From Rhizobium altiplani (GTDB lineage: Bacteria > Pseudomonadota > Alphaproteobacteria > Rhizobiales > Rhizobiaceae), in the NCBI RefSeq assembly GCF_001542405.1, contig NZ_LNCD01000058.1, positions 10,995 through 48,652 on the forward strand: DNA of 37,658 nucleotides, written 5' to 3'. Shown here in pieces: positions 23,541 to 32,055 of this stretch (the stretch's first letter is position 1; each line of letters opens with the position of its first letter). The notes beneath the pieces were generated by a model, which was given only the letters and a program-made list of their open reading frames with translations, was not told the DNA's origin and did no database searches. A program made the translations under genes and the position numbers.

Positions 23541-23570
23541 GAGCCGGGGTCCATCCCGGCTCTTCACTTT
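23541..23570 (+). terminator. Rho-independent terminator of the TRAP operon
   Basis: GAGCCGGG (23541-23548) pairs with CCCGGCTC (23555-23562) around a 6-nt loop and is followed by TTCACTTTT. It starts 11 bp after the binding-protein stop codon. Confidence 0.85.
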
Positions 23571-23725
23571 TGCAGTTGGCGGCCTGGCGGCGTCCACATT
23601 CATGCCCCTGCTCCCGTCGCTCCGCAACTGGTGGCTCCAGCCAAAACTCATCCCGGCAATTTAAACAACTTCAGGGAGGTCGTCATTCAGGTGCAATCAG
23701 GGCTGACGGTTCATGGCTAATATGC

Positions 23726-23842
23726 CGGGTCGATGCGGAAATGCGTGCGGCTCTGGGCGAGATGCAGAAGGACAACAATCTAAAAACCACGGGCACGATT
23801 ACCACCGAAGTGCTGGATGCATTCAGCATCGTGGCGCGATAG
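23726..23842 (+). pseudogene. Fragment of a peptidoglycan-binding (PG_binding_1) domain
   Basis: RVDAEMRAALGEMQKDNNLK then TTGTITTEVLDAFSIVAR and TAG. The pattern 'T..AL..FQ..NGL..TG.....L.AL.I' is the second half of a PG_binding_1 repeat. No first half, signal peptide or catalytic domain is attached, so this is the surviving 3' end of a larger cell-wall protein gene. Confidence 0.5.
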
Positions 23843-23940
23843 TTCCGTTCCTACCGGCGGACTTCTCTGAATCGCACCTGCATGGACGGCAAAGATGAAA
23901 TTCCTATTGGGGCCGTCCTTCCGCCGCGCACTTCCCTGCC

Positions 23941-24333
23941 TCAGGCACGCCGCGCGTAGCCTTTGAGACTTAGGAAAGCGCCCAACGCACCGATGAACAG
24001 TGCCACCCCTATGACGGCGGCACGACCACTATAGACGGTCGAACCTGCGGCGATTGCGATCTGCGGCAGGACAATCCGGATAACCCCACCGATTGTCATC
24101 AGCCAGCCGAGCACCGTAATGATCACTCGCCAGTCCATCTGCCATCTATTGTGCAGATTTACGATTGTGAGGCCAGCAAGCAGAGACAATACCCCGGACA
24201 GGTAGAACAGGAGGCCAAAGTGCAGTGCCTCCGCGATCATGGTCTCATACATGCCGACGTTGATCAGCATTCCGAGTGAGACCGCCGCAAATGTCGGTCC
24301 AAGGAGCCTGGCAACAAGTAACGATCGATCCAA
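23941..24333 (-). CDS. Small four-helix membrane protein, conserved in rhizobia
   Basis: A 130-residue integral membrane protein with TTG start (GGAGG 6 nt upstream), MDRSLLVARLLGPTFAAVSL then four hydrophobic helices, including 'LHFGLLFYLSGVLSLLAGLT', 'WRVIITVLGWLMTIGGVIRI' and 'AAVIGVALFIGALGAFLSLK'. The 'NLHNRWQMDWRVIITVLGWL' loop is a recurrent feature of this family in rhizobia; the function is unknown. It is convergent with the peptidoglycan-binding remnant. Confidence 0.7.
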   Translation of the reverse strand: MDRSLLVARLLGPTFAAVSLGMLINVGMYETMIAEALHFGLLFYLSGVLSLLAGLTIVNLHNRWQMDWRVIITVLGWLMTIGGVIRIVLPQIAIAAGSTVYSGRAAVIGVALFIGALGAFLSLKGYARRA

Positions 24334-24890
24334 GAGGCACCTCCATCTCCGCTGCACGCTATAGTCCGCAAACCGGCAGCCAGTGAGTTATCCTTTACCG
24401 TGCATCGCTTCCTCGGACCTATGGTACGGATCGAGCGTCGCGGCCGACCGCAGAACGCTGACGTGAAAGTGCCAGCGCCAAAACACATCCAACGATGTCG
24501 ATCGATGTCGCAAGTGCCGTAGGGCGATTACTGGGATCGAATGCGAGCCCAATGGCGGCACCCCGGCCCTTCCCCTGTTGTGACGGGCCAAAAGTCAAAG
24601 CGCGATGCCAAGGAAGACTGAGAGCTCCGGCGGATCGCGGTCAGAAAAGCTAGGCTCGACGACCCGATGGCCTTTAAAACGGCGAAGGATCAGTTCCTGC
24701 CTCAACGTTGGCTGGCGTCTTCGCAACTCGATCCGGCTGCGGAATTGGCACTTCTCTCAGCCCGGCATGCCATCGTCGTTATCGCAATCGTCATTCAGGA
24801 ACGCCCTTATAAAAAGGAGCTAGGGAGTGTTGCAAGCGCCCAACCCTCTGGGGTAGCTTGCCGAAAAATCAAGCATCGTTGGATTACACC
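24334..24890. other. No gene recognised
   Basis: Several short frames on both strands, none with a convincing start, motif or membrane segment. Probably intergenic and decayed sequence. Confidence 0.35.
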
Positions 24891-25007
24891 ATGGACTTTA
24901 AAAGAAAATGGCGGGCTTACCTGGTCGGCGGCGCTCTCGTGCTCATTGCACTGGCCCAGTTTGCGGTGGTCGGCGCCGGGGCGGCGGGATGGTTCAACCA
25001 CCATTGA
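24891..25007 (+). CDS. 38-residue membrane micro-protein
   Basis: MDFKRKWRAYLVGGALVLIA continues LAQFAVVGAGAAGWFNHH. A basic N-terminus is followed by one transmembrane helix (about residues 11-32), in the orientation expected for N-inside. No clear Shine-Dalgarno site precedes the ATG. No homologue recalled. Confidence 0.4.
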   Translation: MDFKRKWRAYLVGGALVLIALAQFAVVGAGAAGWFNHH

Positions 25008-25488
25008 CGACCATCGTTGCAAACCGCTTTCGGCACATGTGTCGCCAATTGCGGTGTTGTTTTCGGTGGGATTTGTGCGAAGGCACTTATCGCACCTGCG
25101 CGAACTTCGTCGAGCGGGGGCCGTATTCTAACGAGGACTCATAAGGCGGTCGCAGGATTTACACGGGGGCGGCGTGACTGTGTGACCGATGGAACGGGCC
25201 AGGTACCAATGAACGCGACCCCCACAAGAGCTATCGTGATCCAGCGAAAAGACGTGCCGTCCTGTGGGTTTGAGCAAGCAAGGCCCGTGACGACGCCGAG
25301 CGTTGCTTAGGAGAGGTCAGCACAACGCAAGCGGCTCCAGCTGCCAAATTCGATCGGACTTGAAATAATTGTGGTCGGCGGAGGTATCAAGCCTTGGTTA
25401 CGGCGCGAAATTATAGTGCCTATTTCGCTGGGAAAATGCCGCCCTAACTCTTAGATAGGCTGTTGCGCGCCCGGGATTCCCCCTAATC
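25008..25488. other. No gene recognised
   Basis: No convincing coding frame. The 3' end holds the G/C-rich block preceding the conserved nhaA leader segment. Confidence 0.35.
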
Positions 25489-25510
25489 GACGGAGACTGA
25501 GATCAACCTT
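25489..25510 (+). promoter_or_regulatory. Conserved nhaA leader element, second copy
   Basis: GACGGAGACTGAGATCAACC then TT, 19 nt before the start of the decayed nhaA. It matches the segment upstream of the intact nhaA (7864-7886, minus strand) except for one missing C. Confidence 0.45.
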
Positions 25511-25529
25511 TTCTCACGGGAGAGAACCC

Positions 25530-26290
25530 ATGTCTAAAACCGTCCATGGCCGCATCAGATCCACACTGCGCCAGTTTCTCGACAGAGAGGCGTCCGATGG
25601 GTTGATCCTTATACCCACAGCGGTGCTGGCGATCCTGATCGCGAATTCGCCGGCCGCCGAAACCTATTTCCACGCGCTGCACATCCACCTCGGCCCGCTC
25701 AGCGTCCAGCATTGGATCAACGACGCTCTCATGAGCGTCTTCTTTCTGCTGGTGGGCCTTGAGATCAAACGGGAAATGCCGGACGGGCAACTGTCGAGTT
25801 GGAGCCGCCGGGTATTGCCAGGCGCCGCTGCGGCTGGCAGGAATGGCCTTGCCCGCGGTGATCTATCCCGGCCTTACCCTTGGCGACCTAGGTGCAAGCG
25901 AGGCTGGGCCATTCCGACCGACATCGTATTCGCTCTGAGTCTCCTTTCGCCGCTGGGAGACAGAGTACCGGCTTCGCTGAAGATATTCCTACCAGCTTTA
26001 GCTATTATCGACGACCTGTGAGCGGTGATCGTCATCGCAATTGTCTACACCTCCGATCTCGATTTCTTCGCCCTGGCCGCCGCCGGGTCGTGTCGGGTGC
26101 TCTCTTTGTGCTGAACCGGTCCGGGGTAAGGAACATCTGGATCTATCTTGGGCCGGGGGTACTTCTGTGGATTGCCGTATTTCTGTCTGGCGTCGACTCG
26201 ACGCTGGCCGGGGTGCTTGGGACGGTTGCGATTCTGGTCAGGGCCGGACTTGCCCATCGTGGCCCCGATGGGAGGCGTCTCCCTTCTTTC
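25530..26290 (+). pseudogene. nhaA: Decayed second copy of nhaA
   Basis: ATG 25530 starts MSKTVHGRIRSTLRQFLDRE and follows the intact NhaA closely through '[20 protein letters not shown]'. A frameshifted patch of about 25 codons follows 'LPGAAAAG' and is restored before 'RGWAIPTDIVFAL', where two residues of the 'PTATD' motif are lost. A TGA replaces Gly just after 'LAIIDD' (stop at 26019-26021). Further on, 'LFVLNRSGVRNIW' and 'SGVDSTLAGVLGTVAILVR' appear in other frames; the last joins two segments that are about 100 residues apart in the intact protein, showing an internal deletion. Not functional. Confidence 0.88.
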
Positions 26291-26527
26291 CAGCCGAGCG
26301 GCCCGTGCGCGCCTACCAGGTGTTCGACGCTGACGGGCGGATGAAGCCATCGCCTACTACGACCGTGTCGTCGACGTCTGCGAGGAAGCCAAGTGAAATT
26401 CACGCTACTGACACGCGATGCCTCGGCTCATCTGACCGCCGCACCACGGGCAGCGCGACTTGCCGTCCGGACCGAATATCGTTGCGCTCATAAGTCTGCC
26501 GTTGGATTGGAAGGATGAGACACACGC

Positions 26528-26815
26528 TCAGCCGTGCAGAAATTCCAGCCGCTCATCGACCTTCGTCGGTGTGATCTCGAGAATTTCCGCCGTGACGACC
26601 TTCTCTGCCACGAAGGGATCATCATTCACCCGGCTCTCCAGGTCCGACAGGGTCGTATTGTGTGCCAGGATCCCGCCGCCCCTGTTTGGCTGAAGACCGC
26701 CAACCAGCAAGAAAATGCCGTCTTGCAAGCCGCGTTGGATCCAAGCCTTGTGGTCGTCCATGAACTGGCCGGCCTGGGCCTTGTTTTCAGAAAATTTAAG
26801 CAGCACGACGAACAT
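26528..26815 (-). CDS. YciI-like (YCII-related domain) protein
   Basis: A 95-residue soluble protein, MFVVLLKFSENKAQAGQFMD then 'DHKAWIQRGLQDGIFLLVGG' and 'RGGGILAHNTTLSDLESRVN' 'DDPFVAEKVVTAEILEITP'. The 'DHxAWIxRGxxDGxFLLxGxL' and 'DPFxxxxVxxxEIxExxP' blocks define the YCII/YciI-like dimeric alpha-beta barrel family; the conserved His of 'DDHKAW' is a proposed active-site residue. The biochemical role is not established. ATG 26815 has GAAGGAG upstream. It lies downstream of tetR in the same direction (144 bp) and could be part of its output. Confidence 0.85.
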   Translation of the reverse strand: MFVVLLKFSENKAQAGQFMDDHKAWIQRGLQDGIFLLVGGLQPNRGGGILAHNTTLSDLESRVNDDPFVAEKVVTAEILEITPTKVDERLEFLHG

Positions 26816-26959
26816 ATTCGCTCCTTCTGCATCATAGTGGATGCACATGCAAAGTGCGCGGTTGCCGGGTCCTCATGTCTTTGCCACATTCCGGCTGGAC
26901 ACAGTTCCGCTTCCGCTGATTTTTCTTGGGCTAGCGCCCTATGGGCCAGCCCGTTTGCG

Positions 26960-27544
26960 CTATTCAGGCGCGGCACCCGCTGCATACAATCTCAGCCAAC
27001 CATACATCTGCTCGACCTCCTGCCTCAGGAACTCCTCGTCCTGAAAAGCATTGGACAGCGTCGCGACCCCTTGACTGCGGGCGAGAAGGTGCATCGCAAG
27101 TAGATCGGCGTCGGCCTGACGGCCGAGTGCCTCGAATTGCCTGCGAAGCCAGGTCCTGAACAGCATGAGCAGCCGGTTGGCGTCACCTCTTGCGGCATGA
27201 TTGAGTTTCGCAAGCTCACTCGTCAGCGTGCCGATCGGACAGCCGTAGCGCTTAATTTTCGCTCCGTTGACGATCAGGATATCGATGAAACTCCGGATGC
27301 GATCCTCCGGCGTTTCCCCCTCGATCTCCCATCGCTCGAGCATGGCCTTCCTGTCCGCTAGACGCTTGTTGATCACCGCGTCCAGGATTACATCCTTGGA
27401 TTTGAAGTGATGATAAAAGTTGCCACGCGAGATCTTCACGACATCGGCAATGTCAGCAAATGACGTGTGCTCGTAGCCTTGCCTGTAGAACAGATCATCG
27501 GCGGCCTCGATGATCTCGTCGCGGGTTGTTTTGTTGCTGATCAC
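26960..27544 (-). CDS. TetR-family transcriptional repressor
   Basis: A 194-residue regulator. GTG 27544 is chosen (GAGGA upstream); the open frame extends to 27652 but would cross the leader. The N-terminal DNA-binding domain is clear: 'TRDEIIEAADDLFYRQGYEH', 'TSFADIADVVKISRGNFYHH', 'FKSKDVILDAVINKRL'. The C-terminal ligand domain contains 'YGCPIGTLTSELA', typical of the TetR_C subgroup found next to YciI-like or reductase genes. Two near-identical palindromes lie upstream at 27654-27694, consistent with self-repression. Confidence 0.92.
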   Translation of the reverse strand: MISNKTTRDEIIEAADDLFYRQGYEHTSFADIADVVKISRGNFYHHFKSKDVILDAVINKRLADRKAMLERWEIEGETPEDRIRSFIDILIVNGAKIKRYGCPIGTLTSELAKLNHAARGDANRLLMLFRTWLRRQFEALGRQADADLLAMHLLARSQGVATLSNAFQDEEFLRQEVEQMYGWLRLYAAGAAPE

Positions 27545-27653
27545 TCCATCCTCGGAGCGACGACAGGTCGGTTGGTGAAGGCCAAGTCGCCCAACTTTAA
27601 CGGCTCGAACAAATCGACAGGCATAGTCTTCACCCCAAGTGACATGCGACAAC

Positions 27654-27694
27654 TAGGACGCTTGTCCTATTCACCCTTTAGGGCGACCGTCCTA
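27654..27694. promoter_or_regulatory. Paired TetR operators
   Basis: TAGGACGCTTGTCCTA (27654-27669) is a perfect dyad with a 4-bp centre. TAGGGCGACCGTCCTA (27679-27694) is the same dyad with one mismatch. They are 25 bp apart centre to centre and lie 110-150 bp upstream of the tetR GTG. No intact gene follows on the plus strand. Confidence 0.75.
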
Positions 27695-27892
27695 GATTGT
27701 CAACCGTCAGATCAAACCCGGTATCGTTGTGTTGGCATGCCCCGTATTGTGTTGAACAGCTCGCGATCGCCCCAAGCCGCCGCTCGAGCAGATGTAGTCA
27801 AAGTGTGCCGCCGCCATCAGGTGTGCCTATCGTCGACGGAAAGCCTCTGCCGGACCGCCAGCGTTGCGGTCCTATCAGAAGCCTCCGAGCCG

Positions 27893-28111
27893 TCAGGCAT
27901 GACACACCGTGCGAACGTATTCGGAAAGGACCGGGTCAGCGGCAAGTCGATCCTGAAACGTCTCTTCGGCCACGTGGCCACAACGATACTCGTTTAGAAG
28001 TTGTCGTTGCTCATCGCATAGGGGTGGAAGCTGACGCGAACTGTAAGGTTCTTGAGCCCTTGAGGGCTCCATTCGCTTCTCCATCCCTTTATCAACCGCT
28101 ACAGGAAACAT
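27893..28111 (-). CDS. Small duplicated-family protein (copy 2), intact
   Basis: A 72-residue soluble protein, MFPVAVDKGMEKRMEPSRAQ then 'SSRQLPPLCDEQRQLLNEYR' and 'CGHVAEETFQDRLAADPVLS' 'EYVRTVCHA'. AGGGAG precedes ATG 28111. It is the intact paralogue of the frameshifted gene at 14161-14378; conservation of the 'DPVLS.YVR.VC' end suggests that part matters. Function unknown. A dyad lies 152 bp upstream (28263), a spacing similar to that of the paralogue. Confidence 0.65.
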   Translation of the reverse strand: MFPVAVDKGMEKRMEPSRAQEPYSSRQLPPLCDEQRQLLNEYRCGHVAEETFQDRLAADPVLSEYVRTVCHA

Positions 28112-28262
28112 TCCGATCTCCCTTCAACGACGTAGGAGAACCATCACTCCACAAGGTTCAGTCTCGATTGGCATGCGCGGCCCCGAGATCAGTGACGCAT
28201 CTCGTAACAGTCACACTGCGCAGAGCGGATAGATCCTAGCACTAAATGCATCGTTAGAAATA

Positions 28263-28277
28263 CATCACATAATGATA
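28263..28277. promoter_or_regulatory. MarR-type dyad (site 9)
   Basis: CATCACATAATGATA matches TATCAY-NNN-RTGATA with one mismatch. It lies between the minus-strand gene at 28111 and the plus-strand paralogue remnant at 28378, both members of families found next to other dyads. Surrounding ATATATATC on the minus strand could be a -10; no good -35 is seen. Confidence 0.55.
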
Positions 28278-28377
28278 TATATGCTCTCATAAGGAACTCC
28301 ACCGTATCAATCAAGCGAACGTGACAGCTTCTCGACGTAAGTCAGGACAGTGCAGGAGACGGTGTTCGTCCGATTGG

Positions 28378-28500
28378 AATTGGGTTGGGATCGACGGCTG
28401 AAGGACAAACCCGCGCTGCGCGGCCGAACTCAGCGCCGACCGGCTAATCGGGATGAAAGATTTGCCGGTGGCAAGCGCCGACGCCAGCGAGAGAGAATAA
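28378..28500 (+). pseudogene. 3' remnant of membrane-protein family (copy 3)
   Basis: Fragments 'WVGIDG', an in-frame TGA, then 'AAELSADRLIGMKDLPVASA' and DASERE with TAA at 28498-28500. These align with the ends of the proteins at 10847 ('GGWATIAGIDE', 'CADQLMKLKELP') and 15511 ('LCADRLIEMKDLPTVSADAS'). The transmembrane part is absent, and a Ser replaces the second conserved Cys. Confidence 0.6.
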
Positions 28501-28649
28501 AGGAAACCATCATGGCAGTTATTCGGACATCGGTTCTAACGACTATCCGGCCGTGGGCATCGCCTACGTGAAAACCTTCTAATTCCCAATAAGGAGCCGA
28601 TATGGCCGAAGCTCGAGGCGTGGATCAGCGCCATTGTCAACGAAGCCGA

Positions 28650-29087
28650 CTACCGGAGCAGGAGTGCATCCCAAAGCATGGCCCAAAGACCAGGGCTCGG
28701 CCTTGCGGCGCGCCGAAGACTTTTAGCAGCGATACCGGAGCGCACTGTCGCACCGGAATGGCAACTGCAGACAAACCCATGCAATTGCCAATCGGTCAGC
28801 TCAAAAAACCGTTTTGCCTCGCCGTAGGAGTCATCCTTCAGTCCTTCCGCACGAAAGACGGCATCTTCGTATGCCACAGCCATCGGAGAATCCGCGCATC
28901 GCATCCGATCGCGTACGGAAGGCGGTTGACACTCTGTCTCGGGAAGTGTTCGCAGGCGTCGATCGGGCTCCCTCTCCAAAAGTTCCGCCCATCGCACGAG
29001 CCGTGCTTCGCGCGTGGTCGAAAAGTCTTGGAAGTTTGTATGGATCCCGGCAGTGCTCCGCAGCGCGTCAAGCGTGTGGTGCTTCAT
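28650..29087 (-). CDS. Conserved rhizobial protein, unknown function
   Basis: A 145-residue soluble protein. ATG 29087 has AGGAGG upstream. MKHHTLDALRSTAGIHTNFQ leads to 'LVRWAELLEREPDRRLRTLP', 'MRCADSPMAVAYEDAVFRAE' 'GLKDDSYGEAKRFFELTDWQ' and 'LHGFVCSCHSGATVRSG'. The block 'RWAELLER.P...LR.L', 'M....SP..VA..D...RA.GL' and 'FF.L.....H..LC.CH' recurs in rhizobial proteins; the Cys-x-Cys-His cluster may bind a metal. No function is assigned. Confidence 0.7.
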   Translation of the reverse strand: MKHHTLDALRSTAGIHTNFQDFSTTREARLVRWAELLEREPDRRLRTLPETECQPPSVRDRMRCADSPMAVAYEDAVFRAEGLKDDSYGEAKRFFELTDWQLHGFVCSCHSGATVRSGIAAKSLRRAARPSPGLWAMLWDALLLR

Positions 29088-29503
29088 CGTAGCCTCCTCT
29101 AATTCCACGCCATAGGTGACAAATATCGCGGTTCTGAGCGCAGGCAAGTCGGGCCATACGAAATCCCCCAGAAGAGAAAGTAGGGATGAGTTTACATTTG
29201 ACAAAGTTTGCGACTGAGCTTGGATTAAATGCTAATATAGATGAGAATACGGAGGTTTGCCGGGGGCGCCTTTCCGGGTGGCAGAAGACGGACGCTGCCC
29301 AACGCCTGTTCGGTTGAACGGAAAACGAGGGGCGACAGATTTGATCCCCCGCCGCCATAGTGCATCACGCTTGCGACTACACCCCGTCAGCATAGTTGGC
29401 TTCGACCACCGGCGGCGACGCAGTGCACACGGCGTATTTCATGCGGTCTTACCTGCGCGGCAACAAAAATGCTGCAGTAGAATCCTGTTCGGAGGCAACG
29501 GCG
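29088..29503. other. Gene-free stretch upstream of the permease
   Basis: AT-rich around 29185-29250, with possible promoter pieces (TTGACA 29198-29203; TTGGAT 29220-29225 with GAGAAT 17 bp on). No coding frame is convincing; it probably holds the permease promoter. Confidence 0.35.
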
Positions 29504-31025
29504 ATGGCCAACGATAGCAAGCACGAAGGCGGAGTGATCTACCACATACCCGGTCAGGAGTATTTCGACGTCCGCGGATTGAGGCGCCACGCTGGTGTCT
29601 TCTCGCTTTGGGCTTTGGGCGTCGGCGCTGTCATCTCCGGTGACTTCTCCGGCTGGAATCTGGGCTTTGCCGTCGGCGGTTGGGGCGGCCTGTTCATCGG
29701 CACGGTTCTGATCACCGTCATGTATCTCGGCCTCACCTACTCGATCGCCGAAATGAGCCCGGCATTGCCGCACACCGGTGGCGCCTATTCCTTCGCACGG
29801 ACGGCTTTCGGGCCGTGGGGCGGCTTCATCACCGGTGTTGCGGAAAACATTGAATACGTGCTGACGCCAGCGGTTGTGGTATTTTTCATAGGTTCGTATT
29901 TGACCGGGATTTTTCGAAACCTCTCAAAGCTTCCAACCTATCTGGTGGCTTATCGGCTACATCGTTTTCGTGGGCTTGAACGTGCGCGGGGTCGAACTCT
30001 CGTTTAACGTGACGGTGATCGTCACGATAATCGCCCTTGCCATCCTCGTCTTCTTCTTCGTGAGCGCTATTCCGCTCATCGACTTTGGCAAGTACGCAAT
30101 GAACATCGGCGTCGATCCGGCGACCGGTGCAGCCGTCGAGCTTTCGGAGGGGGGCGGACCGTTCCTGCCATTTGGCATCTATGGCGTTCTGGCTTCGATG
30201 CCCTTCGCCGTCTGGCTGTTCCTGGCCATCGAGCAACTGCCGCTCGCGGCCGAGGAGTCCGTCGACCCGAGGCGCGACATGCCTCGAGGTATAATGCTCG
30301 GCATGTTCACACTGATTGCCACAGGCTTCCTGGTGCTGATCATCAATCCAGCTATTCCGAGCGGGGCGTTCAAGCTCGGTTCTTCGGGAGAACCGATCCT
30401 CGACGGCTTCCGTGCTATCTATGGAACGGGTTGGGCAAAGATTCTCGCATTGTTTGCCGTCGCCGGACTGGTCGCCAGCTTCCACGCCATCATCTTCGCC
30501 TTCGGACGGCAGATCTATTCACTGTCGCGGGCCGGCTACTTCCCGCATTTTCTCTCAGTGACCCACGGCGAGCACAAGACACCGAACACGGCGTTGATCG
30601 CCGGTTCACTCGTCGGCTTCCTCGTGATGCTGGCTGTCTGGTTCACCCAGGGCGGCGAGCAGGCGGGCTCCTTCATCGGCGGCGTGCTTCTGAACATGGC
30701 CGTGTTCGGCGCCATGTTCTCATATCTGTTGCAGGGGCTGACGTTCATCCGGCTCCGACGCGCCTTTCCAAACATTGAGCGGCCGTATCGCAGCCCGTTC
30801 GGCATGCCGGGTGCGGTCCTCACCGTGGTAATTGCTTTGGTCACGATCTTCTTCCAGCTCACCGATCCGCTCTATCAGAAGGGCATCATCGGCGTAGCAA
30901 TCTGGTATGCGCTCGCAATCATCTATTTCGCCGCTTATGGCCGCAAGACGCTGGTCTATTCGCCGGAGGAGGAATTTGCGGTCAAGCAGCGTGAAGGTGC
31001 AGCGTCGATGAACCGCGACGGCTAA
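29504..31025 (+). pseudogene. eat: Ethanolamine-type amino acid permease with one frameshift
   Basis: ATG 29504 (GGAGG upstream) starts MANDSKHEGGVIYHIPGQEY and gives the APC-superfamily ethanolamine permease pattern: 'LWALGVGAVISGDFSGWNLG', 'YSIAEMSPALPHTGGAYSFA', 'GFITGVAENIEYVLTPAVVV'. After 'SYLTGIF' the frame is lost at a run of five T (29910-29914). With one T removed it reads on as ETSQSFQPIWWLIGYIVFVG and stays open to TAA at 31025 through 'LAIEQLPLAAEESVDPRRDM' and 'HAIIFAFGRQIYSLSRAGYF'. Full length would be about 506 residues. A homopolymer slip, either a recent mutation or a sequencing error, is likely. No ethanolamine ammonia-lyase genes follow. Confidence 0.85.
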
Positions 31026-31108
31026 CTCTGGTCACTACCAGAACTCCGGTGGCATTGCGACGCGCCTTTGAACTGGGACGACTTGGCCGTCAGACCGGCG
31101 GGTCAACA

Positions 31109-31480
31109 TCAGGCATATGGCCGCGAGGGCCGACGGCTGCAAGCGCCACAGAATTCGGGAAGATAATTTGCAAAGTTACCGCAGATGGGTGGCACCTGCG
31201 GTAGCGTCAGGAACAGCAGGATGGAATCCTCAAAGGTCGCCAGTAGTGGCACAAATCCACGCCCATCCACCCAGTGACCGCTAGGCTGCCCGCAATCATG
31301 AAGTAGGTCGGTCGGTACGCCGGCCAGTTTCGGCAGCTGCACGATGAAGATGAGGGTGGGGAGGGCGTTGACGAAGCCCGTGAACACCGAGCGTGGTACG
31401 AACCGCGTTACGCGCCGCCAGATTTTAGCACCCCGGCGGCGACCTGAACCAGCCCACGAGGATCGTCACAGCGTATCAAC
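31109..31480 (-). pseudogene. Fragment of SulP-family anion transporter
   Basis: The minus strand holds 'LVQVAAGVLKSGG' and, after a shift, RRVTRFVPRSVFTGFVNALP then TLIFIVQLPKLAGVP. This is the conserved SulP/SLC26 segment 'G..Q...G.L.LG...RFVP..V..GFVNALAILIF..QLP.L'. The rest is unrecognisable. Confidence 0.6.
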
Positions 31481-32055
31481 TTGTTTGTGGTTCAATTGCG
31501 ACCGGGCCGCTGCTGAGCAGTCGTAGCGCGCCTGAGTGCGCTTCCATTCCTCCATTTAGGGCACCGCCGTCAACAGCGCGACGCCAAGAGAAACCTGCGT
31601 TCCACCGATTTCTCCGAAACCATTGAACGAAGGATTTGTCGCCGCGCGTCATATCTTTTCCACAACGCTTCACCGAAAGTGGAGAAAATGGCTCGACCAG
31701 TGCTTCAACGACGCCCTTCTCGACGCCAACCACACACATTTCCATCTACAAAGTAGCCGGTCAGACAACTCTGGCGCGAGTTTGCCGGCACCGGACAATA
31801 TCGATCAGCGGGTACAAGAGTCAATCAAAGGGATGACTGGTGGTGCGCTAGGTCTCGCGATGGGAATCGCTGGCGTCCTTCTCTTATTGATCCTCGTTGG
31901 GGGAAAGCTTGTCGAGACCGCGAGCAAAATCCACGGGATGGAATTTTTGGAAGTTACGGTAGCGCTATCCTGGCGGCTGGGGCAAATACGGTCTACGTTC
32001 CCCTCAACACACTTATTGCGCTTAATCTCGGCAGCAAGCTCCAATGCGCGGTCCC
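31481..32055. other. Unassigned stretch between two gene remnants
   Basis: The plus strand contains one hydrophobic stretch, GMTGGALGLAMGIAGVLLLL (about 31830-31890), inside a frame without good start, and no recognised family. It probably comprises several small pieces joined by deletions. Confidence 0.3.

Noticed and set aside
26826..26842. GCATCATAGTGGATGC palindrome upstream of the YciI-like gene
   Set aside because: The half-site (GCATC) does not match the dyad consensus, and the position overlaps the leader without promoter context.
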